From assembly GCA_024233285.1 (NCBI GenBank), contig JACKPU010000001.1, positions 310,001 through 374,000 on the forward strand: DNA of 64,000 bases, read 5' to 3'. The notes beneath the pieces were generated by a model. The model did no database searches. It saw nothing but the letters and a program-made list of their open reading frames with translations, and was not told the origin of the DNA. Both the position numbers and the translations under genes were made by a program. This document shows positions 41,237-50,154 of the stretch, in pieces. Position 1 is the stretch's first letter. The number at the start of each line of letters is the position of its first letter. Source of the stretch: Opitutaceae bacterium. Lineage in GTDB: Bacteria; Verrucomicrobiota; Verrucomicrobiia; Opitutales; Opitutaceae.

Positions 41237-42433
41237 TCAAAAACCGAGCGCACGCCCGGTCTGATAAACAATCAACGACAAAACCCACGCGGTGCCAGTC
41301 AGGTAAGCAATTTGGAAAAGCGGCCAGCGCCATGAATTCGTTTCGCGTTTCACCACCGCGACCGTGGCGACGCATTGCATGGCGAAAACGTAGAACACCA
41401 TCAGGGTGAAACACACCAAGGGCGTGAACAACGGCCGGCCATCGGGCCAGGTTGACGTCGCCAGCGCCTGCCGCAATGGGGCGGTGTCCTCGTCGTCCTC
41501 ACCCTGCGCGTTGAAGACCACGCCCATGGTGGAGACAAACACTTCGCGCGCGGCAAAGGATGTGATGATGCCGATGCCGATCTGCCAGTCGAAGCCCAGC
41601 GGCTTGATGGCCGGCTCGATCAGATGCCCGGCGCGGCCGGCAAAACTCTGCGCCAAGTGTTCGCTCTCCGGCACGCCTTCCGGCGCCTTGGGATAAGTCA
41701 CGAGGAACCAAAGCACGATCGAGATGCCGAGAATGATGGTGCCGGCGCGCTTGAGGAACAACCACGCTCGTTCGATCATCTGACGCGCCACATCCCCGAT
41801 TGCCGGCAAGCGGTAAGGCGGCAGTTCCATGATCATGAGCGGAGGTTCACCCTTGAGCAGGGTCTTCTTGAACAGCCACGCAAAGCCGAACGCGCCGCAG
41901 GTGCCGAGCGCATACATGAGGAGCATGAGTCCGACCTTGGTCACAACCGGCACCTGCTCACCCGGCACGATGGCCGCGATCATGAGCAGATAAACCGGCA
42001 GCCGCGCCGAGCAGCTCATTAGTGGGGCGACCAGAATCGTCACCAAGCGATCCTTGTGATCTTCGATCGTGCGCGTGGCCATGATGCCGGGGATCGCGCA
42101 AGCGTAAGAGCTGAGCAGCGGGATGAACGATTTGCCGTTGAGGCCGACGCGGCTCATCAGACGATCCATGATGAACGCGGCGCGCGCCATGTAACCGGTG
42201 CTTTCGAGCAGGCCGATGAAGAAGAACAGGATCAGAATCTGCGGCAGAAAGATGATCACCCCACCCACCCCGGCGATGGCGCCGTCGGTGATGAGATCGC
42301 GCAGATCGCCCGGGGCCATGTGATTGGTCACCCAATCGGCCAGAGCGGCGACGTGGCCGTCGATCCAGTTCATCGGATGTTCGGCGAAAGTGAAGATGCT
42401 GAAAAACAGCAGCGTCATGATACCGCCCAGCAC
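41237..42433 (-). CDS. feoB: FeoB ferrous iron permease, C-terminal part
   Basis: 398 residues in the frame that follows a one-base frameshift, with a GTG at 42433 as its only possible local start. It contains the membrane core with the Gate motifs: FFIGLLESTGYMARAAF and SYACAIPGIMATRTI, and a second gate later. A single extra base would join it smoothly to the GTPase part (T-H-P-R-F-W-G-W-L-V-L-G-G). It may be a sequencing error or true gene damage. Confidence 0.85.
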   Translation of the reverse strand: MLGGIMTLLFFSIFTFAEHPMNWIDGHVAALADWVTNHMAPGDLRDLITDGAIAGVGGVIIFLPQILILFFFIGLLESTGYMARAAFIMDRLMSRVGLNGKSFIPLLSSYACAIPGIMATRTIEDHKDRLVTILVAPLMSCSARLPVYLLMIAAIVPGEQVPVVTKVGLMLLMYALGTCGAFGFAWLFKKTLLKGEPPLMIMELPPYRLPAIGDVARQMIERAWLFLKRAGTIILGISIVLWFLVTYPKAPEGVPESEHLAQSFAGRAGHLIEPAIKPLGFDWQIGIGIITSFAAREVFVSTMGVVFNAQGEDDEDTAPLRQALATSTWPDGRPLFTPLVCFTLMVFYVFAMQCVATVAVVKRETNSWRWPLFQIAYLTGTAWVLSLIVYQTGRALGF

Positions 42434-43368
42434 CAGCCAGCCCCAGAATCGGGATGCGTCACGACCGCATCGATCCGGTCACTGCCGCTCGGGCCGCTCT
42501 CGACGGGTTTATGTTCGATCGTCTCGCCGCAAAGCCGGGCAATCGCATCGTAGCGCGACGTGACCAGCGTGCCGGCCCAATCGGTGCCGGTAGCCGACCA
42601 GCGCTTTTGCCATTGGGCCAAAATCTCCGCTGTCCGCGCATGCAGCGGCGTGGAGCCCGCCACGCGCACGGTATTTTGGTCGGTGAGCAGCAGCAGTGCC
42701 TCGGCGCGGGCGACGAGCGGGGACTTGCCGCTGTGTTCGGTCAACGAAGCCTGCAATTCAGAAACCGCCGGCGCGATCGCAGCGGGCACATCCCACGCAT
42801 GCCGCGATAACGGCAAATCGGTCCGGCTCATGGCGAGGCGCAGTTCGACCAGCCCCTTGCCGTTGACCGCTTCGCAGGGAATCACCGGGATGCCGAGTTC
42901 GCGTTCGAGGCGGGCGGTGCGAATGCGCAGCCCGGAATTGCGCGCAACATCCATCATGTTGAGCACAAGGATGACGGGGCGGCCGAGATCGAGGATCTGG
43001 TGAACGAGGTAGAGATTTCGCTCGAGATTGGTTGCGTCGACGATGCAAAGAATGCGGTCGGGTTGCGGCGTGTCGGAACGACGGCCGAGCAGCACGTCAC
43101 GCGTCACCGCCTCGTCCGGCGAACGCGCAGCCAGCGAATACGCGCCGGGCAGATCGATGATCGTCATCGGCTGGCCGTGCTGCGAATAGGTCGTGCCGAC
43201 TTTCTTTTCGACCGTGACACCGGGGTAATTGCCGATCTTCTGCTTCAGACCGGTGAGCGCGTTGAACAGCGTGCTCTTGCCGCAATTGGGATTGCCGACG
43301 AGGGCGTAGACCGGCTGACGGTGGACCGGCGCGGCGGCCGTCGGGGCAATGTGCGCGGGCAGGGCCAT
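42415..43368 (-). CDS. feoB: FeoB ferrous iron transporter, N-terminal GTPase part
   Basis: 317 residues ending in a short frameshifted tail. G1 GNPNCGKST near residue 26, G3 DLPGAYSL, G4 NMMD and G5-like region identify the cytosolic G domain of FeoB, with the helical spacer domain after it. In an intact gene it controls Fe2+ passage through the membrane part. It lies 3 bases after the small FeoA protein's stop and is first of the two feoB pieces. Confidence 0.9.
   Translation of the reverse strand: MALPAHIAPTAAAPVHRQPVYALVGNPNCGKSTLFNALTGLKQKIGNYPGVTVEKKVGTTYSQHGQPMTIIDLPGAYSLAARSPDEAVTRDVLLGRRSDTPQPDRILCIVDATNLERNLYLVHQILDLGRPVILVLNMMDVARNSGLRIRTARLERELGIPVIPCEAVNGKGLVELRLAMSRTDLPLSRHAWDVPAAIAPAVSELQASLTEHSGKSPLVARAEALLLLTDQNTVRVAGSTPLHARTAEILAQWQKRWSATGTDWAGTLVTSRYDAIARLCGETIEHKPVESGPSGSDRIDAVVTHPDSGAGWCWAVS
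42442..42460 (-). other. Frameshift site in feoB
   Basis: The minus strand reads ACGCATCCCGATTCTGGGG. With one more C in the CCC run (42451-42453), the frame of the N-terminal part would pass directly into that of the C-terminal part. The run of C residues is a typical place for either a sequencing error or slippage. Confidence 0.75.
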
Positions 43369-43371
43369 GGT

Positions 43372-43611
43372 TCAGGCGGTGGGCTCGACGAGCACGTGTT
43401 CGGCTTCGCTCTTGCGCAAGGTCAGACGGTAACCGCGCACTTTGATTTCGAGCGGATCCCCCAGCGGCGCCGCGCGCACCAGCGTCAGCGGGGTGCCGAC
43501 GAGCAAACCCATTTCACGCAGGCGCATCACGGCGGAGCCCTGACTGGAAAGTTCGCGCACCACCGCGGCGGTGCCGATGGCGAGATCGGAAAGCTTGGTC
43601 AGCCCGGCCAT
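43372..43611 (-). CDS. feoA: FeoA domain protein
   Basis: 79 residues from ATG 43611. Single SH3-like FeoA domain with REMGLLVGTPLTLVRAAPLGDP at the centre. It is thought to interact with FeoB in the cytosol. It is the second of two small FeoA proteins directly upstream of feoB. Confidence 0.9.
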   Translation of the reverse strand: MAGLTKLSDLAIGTAAVVRELSSQGSAVMRLREMGLLVGTPLTLVRAAPLGDPLEIKVRGYRLTLRKSEAEHVLVEPTA

Positions 43612-43621
43612 GGGTCGAACC

Positions 43622-43876
43622 TCAACGCGCGAGCGGCTCGACGCGGATGCGACTGGCGGCACCGTGACTCAGGGCGATGCGGGTGCCGTTGACTTGGCAG
43701 AGAATCGTGCTCTGGCCGGAAACCTTGGTGATAATGGCCGCTTCGCCGAAACCCATCTCGCGCACGCGCTGACAGAATTGCGCATCGCCCGAGAGCGCCA
43801 ACACGCGGCCCTTGCCACCGGCCGGAAGCTGGCAGAGGGGCAAATGCGCCGCAGAACTGGGCTTGGTTTCAGACAT
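43622..43876 (-). CDS. FeoA domain protein, first copy
   Basis: 84 residues from ATG 43876. It also has the FeoA pattern (VREMGFGEAAIITKVSGQST, then VNGTRIALSHGAASRI). It differs clearly from the second copy. Two FeoA proteins ahead of FeoB are seen in several phyla. It is the first gene of the operon feoA-feoA-feoB-Cys-rich protein; a Fur-like palindrome lies upstream. Confidence 0.88.
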   Translation of the reverse strand: MSETKPSSAAHLPLCQLPAGGKGRVLALSGDAQFCQRVREMGFGEAAIITKVSGQSTILCQVNGTRIALSHGAASRIRVEPLAR

Positions 43877-43894
43877 GCGAGAATCACACCACAA

Positions 43895-43909
43895 TGAGAC
43901 TCAGTTTCA
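43895..43909 (-). promoter_or_regulatory. Possible Fur-type operator of the feo operon
   Basis: TGAGACTCAGTTTCA, a 7-1-7 imperfect palindrome with one mismatch between arms, 18 bases before the first feoA start. A TTGACT that could serve as the -35 box lies just upstream (43911-43916 on the minus strand). Position and iron-related operon fit Fur, but the match to the classical Fur consensus is partial. Confidence 0.4.
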
Positions 43910-43933
43910 AAGTCAACAGACAGATGAACAGAT

Positions 43934-43964
43934 AATAAAAAAGCGCACCAGAATCGGTGCGCTT
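43934..43964 (-). terminator. Rho-independent terminator of the repeat-protein gene
   Basis: AAGCGCACC (43941-43949) and GGTGCGCTT (43956-43964) form a perfect 9-bp stem with a 6-base loop, followed on the minus strand by TTTTATTAT. It lies 24 bases after the stop of the Ala-rich protein gene. Confidence 0.85.
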
Positions 43965-43987
43965 GAGAAGAAGGATCGAAACCCGGC

Positions 43988-45148
43988 TTAGCTCGGGCTG
44001 ACCACGATCACATTACCGCTGCCCGGGACCTCAACAACCACATCGCCTTGGTTGGCGGCGGCGGCGGCGGCGGCGAGAGCACTCTCGAGAGCGGCACGCT
44101 GGGCGGCGGTCATCTGGCCGAGGTTGGCGATGGTGATTTCGTTGTTGGAACCGTCGGTCGTGCCAGCGCCGACGCGACGCACGGTGACGGTGGAGCCGTC
44201 AGCAAACCATTCAATGACGAAGGTGCCGTAGGAAAGGTTGAGGTTGGCGGAGAGCAGGGTGGGTTGCTCGACAGGCGTTTCAACGACTGGGGTCTCGTTG
44301 TCGACGACTTCCTGACCGGCCTCGGCGGCGGCTTCGGCGGCTTCCTGAACGACGTCAACGGTGGCACCCGATTCGGCGGCACCCTGAACAGCGCCCTGCG
44401 TGGCACCGTCCGCCGCGGCTTGCCCGAGGGATTGAGAATCCTGACCGGAGGCGTTAGCACCAGCAATGGCACCGGAGGTCGCACCAGCAGCGGCGACAGA
44501 TGAAATCGCCGTGGAATTACCACCGCGAGCAACCGTAGCACTCACTGCACCAGCGGTGGCGCCAGTGGAAGCAGATCGGGCAACGCTTGCTGTATCACCA
44601 CCGGCGGCAGCGGCGGCTTGAACGGCACCAGAGGTGGCACCAGAAGCGGCGGCTCGAACGACTGCGGTGGCGTCAGTTCCTGTGTTGGCGGCGGCGTTGA
44701 CTGCACCGGATGTGGCGCCCGAGGAAGCAGCTTGAGCGGCTGCAGCCACATCGCGACCGGCAGCAGCAGCGCTCGAAACGGCACCGGAAGCAGCACCTTG
44801 GGAGGCGGCTTGAGCGATTGCAGCCACATCACCGCCCGAAGCGACGGCAGTTTCAACCGCAACTTCAGTAACAACGGCGGTCACAGCAGCGACCACCGCG
44901 GTGTCGCCGCCGGCATCGGTCGAGATATCAGCCACAATCGAAGCAACGGCGGCTTGGACAGCGGCTGCGTTGTTGGGGTCAACGCCGGCTGCAGCCAATG
45001 CCTGTTGGACGGCGGTTTTAGCACCGGCACCACCCGCGCGGATGGCGGCTCGCTGTTCCGGGGTGAGAGTAACGGTCTGCGCCAAGGCAATCGAGCCCAG
45101 CAGGCACGTGGCCATGAGGCCGAGAAACAATTTACGGAGCGTTTTCAT
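43988..45148 (-). CDS. Secreted Ala-rich protein with 26-residue repeats
   Basis: 386 residues. Signal peptide LFLGLMATCLLGSIALAQ. Residues 105-260 are six tandem repeats of exactly 26 residues with a core GATSGAV after an AA(S/A)xG run; a degenerate copy precedes (80-104) and one follows. The C-terminal part (residue 300 on) has a short strand-rich segment (LSYGTFVIEWFADGSTVTVRRV) and an Ala run. No family known to me fits. The regular Gly/Ala/Ser/Thr pattern suggests a glycine-zipper helix stack or another structural fold. It has its own promoter region and terminator. Confidence 0.8.
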   Translation of the reverse strand: MKTLRKLFLGLMATCLLGSIALAQTVTLTPEQRAAIRAGGAGAKTAVQQALAAAGVDPNNAAAVQAAVASIVADISTDAGGDTAVVAAVTAVVTEVAVETAVASGGDVAAIAQAASQGAASGAVSSAAAAGRDVAAAAQAASSGATSGAVNAAANTGTDATAVVRAAASGATSGAVQAAAAAGGDTASVARSASTGATAGAVSATVARGGNSTAISSVAAAGATSGAIAGANASGQDSQSLGQAAADGATQGAVQGAAESGATVDVVQEAAEAAAEAGQEVVDNETPVVETPVEQPTLLSANLNLSYGTFVIEWFADGSTVTVRRVGAGTTDGSNNEITIANLGQMTAAQRAALESALAAAAAAANQGDVVVEVPGSGNVIVVSPS

Positions 45149-45293
45149 AGAGGTGTAGGATCAGCGGACTGGGTATTATGGTCAGAAAGAGTTGGTCACA
45201 AACAACCGCAACAGGTCACAAATAAATGCAAACAATTATCTTAAAGTAAATGTTAATTTATGGTCTCGGGCGACGCGCGACTGTCAAATGAAA

Positions 45294-46661
45294 CTAACGC
45301 AAGATGAGAAAAGCAAGAATCAGGCCCAATCCAACCAGACCTACCGGAATTCCCGCTTTGGCCATGTCGCTGGATCGCAGTTCGCCGCGGGCATAAGCCA
45401 TGGCATTGGGTGGAGTGCTGACGGGCAGCGCCATCGCCAGGGAGGCCGCCAAGGCAATCGCCACCAAGGCCGGGGTCACCTGACCACCGCCCGCCACCGC
45501 CGCCAGCCCGATGGGCAGGAGGAGGTTGGCCACGGCACTGTTCGATAGCAACGTGCTCAAGATGTAGGTGGCCAGGACCAGCACGGCGATCAGGCCCACC
45601 ATGCCTCCGGCGGACGGGAGCAGCGCCACGATTCGGTGGTCCAGCCCGGTCACCCCCACCCCGTAGCCCAAGGCCATGCCGCCGCCGATCAGCATGAGGA
45701 CGTCCCATTCAAGGTGATTGACGTCATCACGATCAATGAAGCCGCCAAGCAGCAAGGCCAAGACCGGGAGCAAGGCGACCACGGAAGCCGGCAACCCGTG
45801 CAATCCCTCGCTCATCCACAAGATCACGGTCACCGTGAAGATACCAACCACCCAACGCGAACGCCGCCCGAGCGAAACGACGGGCAGGGTCAAGCCCAAG
45901 GGCTGTCCGCTGGAACTGGGGAAAAGTCGGAGGAGCAACCAGCCCAGAAACGCCAGCAGCACGATCATCAGCGGCACCGCAGCCATCATCCATTCGAGAA
46001 AGCCCAGTCGCTCATTCACGCTGCGCAAATAACCCAATGCGATCGCGTTGGGCGGCGAGGCAATCGGCGTGCCGAGCCCCCCGATATTCGCGGCGAACGG
46101 CACGGCCAGGAGCAGGGCGCGGCGATAGGGATCGGCCGGCGCCACCTGTGCGAGCAGCGGCATGGTCAAAGTCAGCATGAAGGCCGTGGTGGCGGTGTTG
46201 CTCATCCACATGGAGAACAGCGCCGTCACACCCATCACGCCAAAGAGCAGCAAACGGCGGCTGTGCACGAACGGACGCAGGAGCCAGCCCCCCATGGCCT
46301 GATCCACGCCCTCTTTCACTGCCGCCCGGGCCATCACCAGACCCGCAAAAAAAAGCACCAGCGTCGGGCTCACCGCCGCATTCAAAATCGAGGCAAACCC
46401 CGGCCCGTCGCCCGTCGCGTATCCAAAAAACGGCCACCGTCCGGGATTGGCCAGCAGGATGACTTCAGCTCCGATCACCAGCACGGACGTCACAAACAAA
46501 GGCACGGCCTCGGTCACCCAAAGCACCGCCGCCATGACCAAAATACCCGCCATGAGCGCCTGCTCATACGTCCAGCCGGCCCAGGCGGCAATCACCCCGG
46601 AACCCAGGGCAAAGGGGAGCGCCAGCCACCGTCCAGCGGCTTTGAGATAGTGCGCGGTCAT
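45294..46661 (-). CDS. DASS family anion:sodium symporter (SLC13-like)
   Basis: 455 residues from ATG 46661, with about 11-12 transmembrane segments. Both conserved SNTATTAF-type motifs are present: MSNTATTAFMLTLTMP in the first half and SNSAVANLLLP in the second, where substrate and Na+ bind in VcINDY-type transporters. Substrates are dicarboxylates, sulfate or phosphate; which one is not clear. It lies after, but is probably separate from, the multi-pass membrane protein gene upstream. Confidence 0.87.
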   Translation of the reverse strand: MTAHYLKAAGRWLALPFALGSGVIAAWAGWTYEQALMAGILVMAAVLWVTEAVPLFVTSVLVIGAEVILLANPGRWPFFGYATGDGPGFASILNAAVSPTLVLFFAGLVMARAAVKEGVDQAMGGWLLRPFVHSRRLLLFGVMGVTALFSMWMSNTATTAFMLTLTMPLLAQVAPADPYRRALLLAVPFAANIGGLGTPIASPPNAIALGYLRSVNERLGFLEWMMAAVPLMIVLLAFLGWLLLRLFPSSSGQPLGLTLPVVSLGRRSRWVVGIFTVTVILWMSEGLHGLPASVVALLPVLALLLGGFIDRDDVNHLEWDVLMLIGGGMALGYGVGVTGLDHRIVALLPSAGGMVGLIAVLVLATYILSTLLSNSAVANLLLPIGLAAVAGGGQVTPALVAIALAASLAMALPVSTPPNAMAYARGELRSSDMAKAGIPVGLVGLGLILAFLILR

Positions 46662-46716
46662 CGTCCGTAAAACTTGGCACCCAATGACACCGCCGCGAGC
46701 AAAAGCCGCACACACT

Positions 46717-48174
46717 TCAATCAGACGCATCTTTTCGCCGATAAATCATCGGGCCCGCGCTGAAGGTGCTGCGCGAAAGCGGCACCCCAAACAAGGTCGG
46801 CACACTGCGGCCCAGTTGGTCCAACACGAGTTCGTAGTCACGGGAAATTTGTTCGGGCGACAAGGCGTTCGGCCGGCCGGGGGCTCCGGACCCATAGCCG
46901 GACAACACCAAGTATTCGGGCCGCGTGGCGGCGGTCGTCCACACCATGGGATCCAGCACGCGGTTACGCTCACCCAACAACCACCAATAATCACGAGCCA
47001 TGACCACCGCACCCGGCGGCACCACCGCCTCGACCGCGACGCGATAACGCTCAACCCGCTGGTCACCTCCGGTCACCAACGCACTCAAGGTTGTGCGCTG
47101 AGCATATAGGATGGGCAGCGCAAATGCCGCCACCAGGATGGTGGTGCGCAAAAATAGTGGCGGCGGAACCCTGCGCTCGGGAGAGAATAACGCGACCGCC
47201 AACCACGGGATCAAAAACCAGTGATAGTTGGCCTGAAATGACGATTGCGTAAGGAAGACCCCCAAGGGCACCAACGGCACAAACGACCAGCGAATCCACC
47301 GCCACCAATCGCGACTATTTTCAGGTCGGCTTAGCACCAATCCGGCCACGATCAAAAGAGCCGAACACACGGCCGTCGCGACATTCAAACGCAGCAAGTG
47401 ACGGAGGCCTTCCGTAAAGCCGAGCGCATGGGTGATACGGTTGGTCGCATCCAGATTTTGTTGGAGGGCGCGGGCGTCATAAAGATAGACCGGCAGACAG
47501 ACCAATGCCGCCACCAACACAGCGGGCAAGCCGATGGCCAACAGCCGGGCAAAGACCCACCGCGCAGGCCCCCGGCAGCACAGTGCTACCACCAGTGGAC
47601 CCATCGCCACCGCGGCGGGCACGCTCGTGGCCGCACAAAGCCCAAGCAGCACACCGACAAGATTGTCCAACCAGCGTTTCACCCCGATCTGCGGTGTCAC
47701 CAAGAAAACCAAGGCCGAGAAACCGAACAGCATCGCGAGTCGATCCGGCCGCGCCGGATAACCGCTTAACAGCCAGCACAACCCCAAGCTCCACGCCACG
47801 AGCGGCAGTTGGGGTATGGCCCGCCGGGCAAAGATCACCAACACCGCGGCCAACAATACGTGAATGCAGGCATCATAACAATTCGCCGTGGTCTGACTGA
47901 AGCCGAATACCTTGATCAATGTCCCGAACAAAAAGGGGTAGATCGGCGGGTAACTCGCGAAAACCTCCTGCAACGGCGGCGTCCATCCGGCGTAGTTTTC
48001 CTCTTCCGGTGCCCTCCAGCCTTCACCCATGGCCCAATGCAGTCCCGCCGCCTTGAAAAATACTTCGTCTTGATGCGCGGGATACCCCCGAAACACGCTG
48101 ATGGCGATCAAGACAACGGCCACCGCCACAAAGGCGGTTTGCATACACCGGATCGTCGTCAAGCGACTTGGCAT
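46717..48174 (-). CDS. Multi-pass membrane protein, possible glycosyltransferase
   Basis: 485 residues with about ten hydrophobic segments and a C-terminal soluble part (from about residue 380). The N-terminal HQDEVFFKAAGLHWAMGEGW, with an acidic loop after the first helix, resembles PMT/ArnT-type (GT39/GT83-like) membrane glycosyltransferases that use polyprenyl-linked sugars. The family match is weak, so the function is only suggested. It precedes the DASS transporter on the same strand by 55 bases. Confidence 0.7.
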   Translation of the reverse strand: MPSRLTTIRCMQTAFVAVAVVLIAISVFRGYPAHQDEVFFKAAGLHWAMGEGWRAPEEENYAGWTPPLQEVFASYPPIYPFLFGTLIKVFGFSQTTANCYDACIHVLLAAVLVIFARRAIPQLPLVAWSLGLCWLLSGYPARPDRLAMLFGFSALVFLVTPQIGVKRWLDNLVGVLLGLCAATSVPAAVAMGPLVVALCCRGPARWVFARLLAIGLPAVLVAALVCLPVYLYDARALQQNLDATNRITHALGFTEGLRHLLRLNVATAVCSALLIVAGLVLSRPENSRDWWRWIRWSFVPLVPLGVFLTQSSFQANYHWFLIPWLAVALFSPERRVPPPLFLRTTILVAAFALPILYAQRTTLSALVTGGDQRVERYRVAVEAVVPPGAVVMARDYWWLLGERNRVLDPMVWTTAATRPEYLVLSGYGSGAPGRPNALSPEQISRDYELVLDQLGRSVPTLFGVPLSRSTFSAGPMIYRRKDASD

Positions 48175-48221
48175 CAGGACGGGTTAGCGCGACGGCCGCA
48201 GATTGGCGAGTCCACGATCAC

Positions 48222-48250
48222 AAAAAAGGCGCGGAGAAAATCCGCGCCTT
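48222..48250 (-). terminator. Rho-independent terminator of the atp operon
   Basis: AAGGCGCGGA and TCCGCGCCTT form a perfect 10-bp stem with a 5-base loop; the minus strand continues with a run of T residues. It lies 24 bases after the atpC stop. Confidence 0.9.
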
Positions 48251-48273
48251 GGGCAGTGAAGCTTACTTTCGCG

Positions 48274-48681
48274 TCAGCGTCGGCGGCGCTTGAGGGCAAG
48301 CTGGGTGCCGGCGTAGCGAACCAAATTGGCCAGGTGCTCGGCCTGCTGCGGGTCGAGGTGTTTGGAGTCTTCCAACTCCTGCTGGGCGCGCTTCATCGCT
48401 TCTTCGACCGCATGCTCGTCGATCTTTTCCTCGGAACAGGCGTGCTCGGCGAGGACGGAGACCTTGTCGCCGGAGATCTGGGCAAAGCCACCACCGACCG
48501 CGAGGTGTTGGAAGCCGGTGCCCTTGGCGACGACGAGTTCACCGTGATCCACCTGCGTAAGCAGCGGGATGTGGCCGGGGAGCACGCCGATCTCGCCCTC
48601 GACCGTCGGGATGACAACGGAGTCCACCGTGTCGGAATAGACGCGGGCCTCGGGCGTGACGATTTCCAGGGTGAGTGGCAT
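48274..48681 (-). CDS. atpC: ATP synthase epsilon subunit
   Basis: 135 residues. N-terminal beta-sandwich (PLTLEIVTPEARVYSD, GEIGVLPGHIPLLTQV) and C-terminal two-helix domain ending in an Arg-rich tail. It forms part of the F1 stalk and can inhibit ATP hydrolysis. It is last in the eight-gene atp operon, 8 bases after atpD. Confidence 0.95.
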   Translation of the reverse strand: MPLTLEIVTPEARVYSDTVDSVVIPTVEGEIGVLPGHIPLLTQVDHGELVVAKGTGFQHLAVGGGFAQISGDKVSVLAEHACSEEKIDEHAVEEAMKRAQQELEDSKHLDPQQAEHLANLVRYAGTQLALKRRRR

Positions 48682-48689
48682 GGGTGGAA

Positions 48690-50111
48690 TTATTTCTTCG
48701 CGGAGGCGGCGAGCACTTCGTCGATGGAGCCCTTCATGTAGAAGTCACCTTCAGCGACATTATCGAGTTCACCGTCGAGGATCATCTTGAAGCCGCGGAC
48801 AGTGTCCTTGACCGAAACGTATTTGCCGGGCGAACCGGTGAACACTTCGGCGACGTGGAACGGCTGCGAGAAGAAGCGCTCGATCTTGCGGGCGCGGTAA
48901 ACGGTGAGCTTGTCCTCGGGGGAGAGTTCATCGAGACCGAGAATCGCGATGATGTCCTGCAGATCCTTGTAACGCTGGAGCACGCGCTGGCACTCACGGG
49001 CGACTTGATAGTGCTCCTGACCGACGACGGCGGGCTCAAGGGCCTTTGACACGGAAGCGAGGGGATCCACGGCCGGGTAAATACCCTTTTCCGCGATCGA
49101 ACGCTCAAGCACGATGGTCGAGTCCAAGTGGGCGAAGGTGTTCGCCGGGGCCGGGTCGGTGAGGTCGTCGGCTGGCACGTAAACGGCCTGGAAGGAAGTG
49201 ATGGAGCCCTTCTTCGTCGAGGTGATGCGCTCTTGGAGCTGACCCATTTCGTTGGCCAGCGTCGGCTGGTAACCCACCGCAGAGGGAGAGCGACCGAGCA
49301 GCGCGGACACTTCGGAACCGGCCTGCGAGAAGCGGAAGATGTTGTCGACGAAGAGGAGCACGTCCTGGTTCTTCTCGTCGCGGAAGTATTCCGTCATCGC
49401 GAGGGCGGAGAGGGCCACGCGCATACGGGCGCCCGGCGGCTCGTTCATCTGACCGTAAACCAACGCCACCTTCGAGTTGGCGAGGTTCTTCTGGTCGATA
49501 ACGCCGGCTTCGGACATTTCATGGTAAAGGTCATTGCCTTCGCGGGAACGCTCACCCACCCCGGCGAACACGGAGTAACCACCGTGGGCCTTGGCGATGT
49601 TGTTGATGAGCTCCATGATGACGACGGTCTTGCCGACGCCCGCACCACCGAACGCACCAACCTTGCCGCCCTTGGTGAAGGGCGCGATGAGGTCGATGAC
49701 CTTGATGCCGGTTTCGAGGATCTCGGCATTGGTGTCCTGATCGGCAAGTGAAGGAGCCGCGCGGTGAATCGGATACTTCTTTTGGTAAGCGACCGGACCG
49801 CGGCCGTCCACGGGAGCGCCGGTCACGTCGAAGATGCGCCCAAGCACACCTTCACCAACCGGCACGGAAATCGGCGCACCGGTATCCTCCACTTCCATGC
49901 CGCGCACGAGGCCTTCGGAGGAAGACATGGCAATGGCGCGGGCCACGCCGCCGCCGAGGTGCTGCTGCACTTCGAGGGTGAGGTGCTCCTTCTTGCCGGA
50001 GACTTCGAACTCGACGGTGAGCGCCTGATAAATGGGCGGGATGGAATTATCCGCGAACTGGACGTCAACGACGGGGCCGATGACTTGGACGATTTTGCCG
50101 GTGTTGCTCAT
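48690..50111 (-). CDS. atpD: ATP synthase beta subunit
   Basis: 473 residues. Catalytic F1 subunit with P-loop GGAGVGKTVV near residue 150 and the DELSPEDKLTVYRARKIERFFSQPF segment. The GERSREGNDLYHEM segment provides the catalytic Glu. It makes ATP from ADP and phosphate with the alpha subunits. It follows atpG with a 43-base gap. Confidence 0.97.
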   Translation of the reverse strand: MSNTGKIVQVIGPVVDVQFADNSIPPIYQALTVEFEVSGKKEHLTLEVQQHLGGGVARAIAMSSSEGLVRGMEVEDTGAPISVPVGEGVLGRIFDVTGAPVDGRGPVAYQKKYPIHRAAPSLADQDTNAEILETGIKVIDLIAPFTKGGKVGAFGGAGVGKTVVIMELINNIAKAHGGYSVFAGVGERSREGNDLYHEMSEAGVIDQKNLANSKVALVYGQMNEPPGARMRVALSALAMTEYFRDEKNQDVLLFVDNIFRFSQAGSEVSALLGRSPSAVGYQPTLANEMGQLQERITSTKKGSITSFQAVYVPADDLTDPAPANTFAHLDSTIVLERSIAEKGIYPAVDPLASVSKALEPAVVGQEHYQVARECQRVLQRYKDLQDIIAILGLDELSPEDKLTVYRARKIERFFSQPFHVAEVFTGSPGKYVSVKDTVRGFKMILDGELDNVAEGDFYMKGSIDEVLAASAKK

Positions 50112-50154
50112 GACTTGAAGGGCGGTCGGTTGGGATGGGACGGGTTTTTGAAAA

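Noticed and set aside
44618..45244. Cys- and Gly-rich plus-strand frame of about 200 residues
   Set aside because: It is the antisense of the Ala-rich repeat gene; the composition is a by-product of the repeat codons and it ignores the signal peptide and terminator on the other strand.
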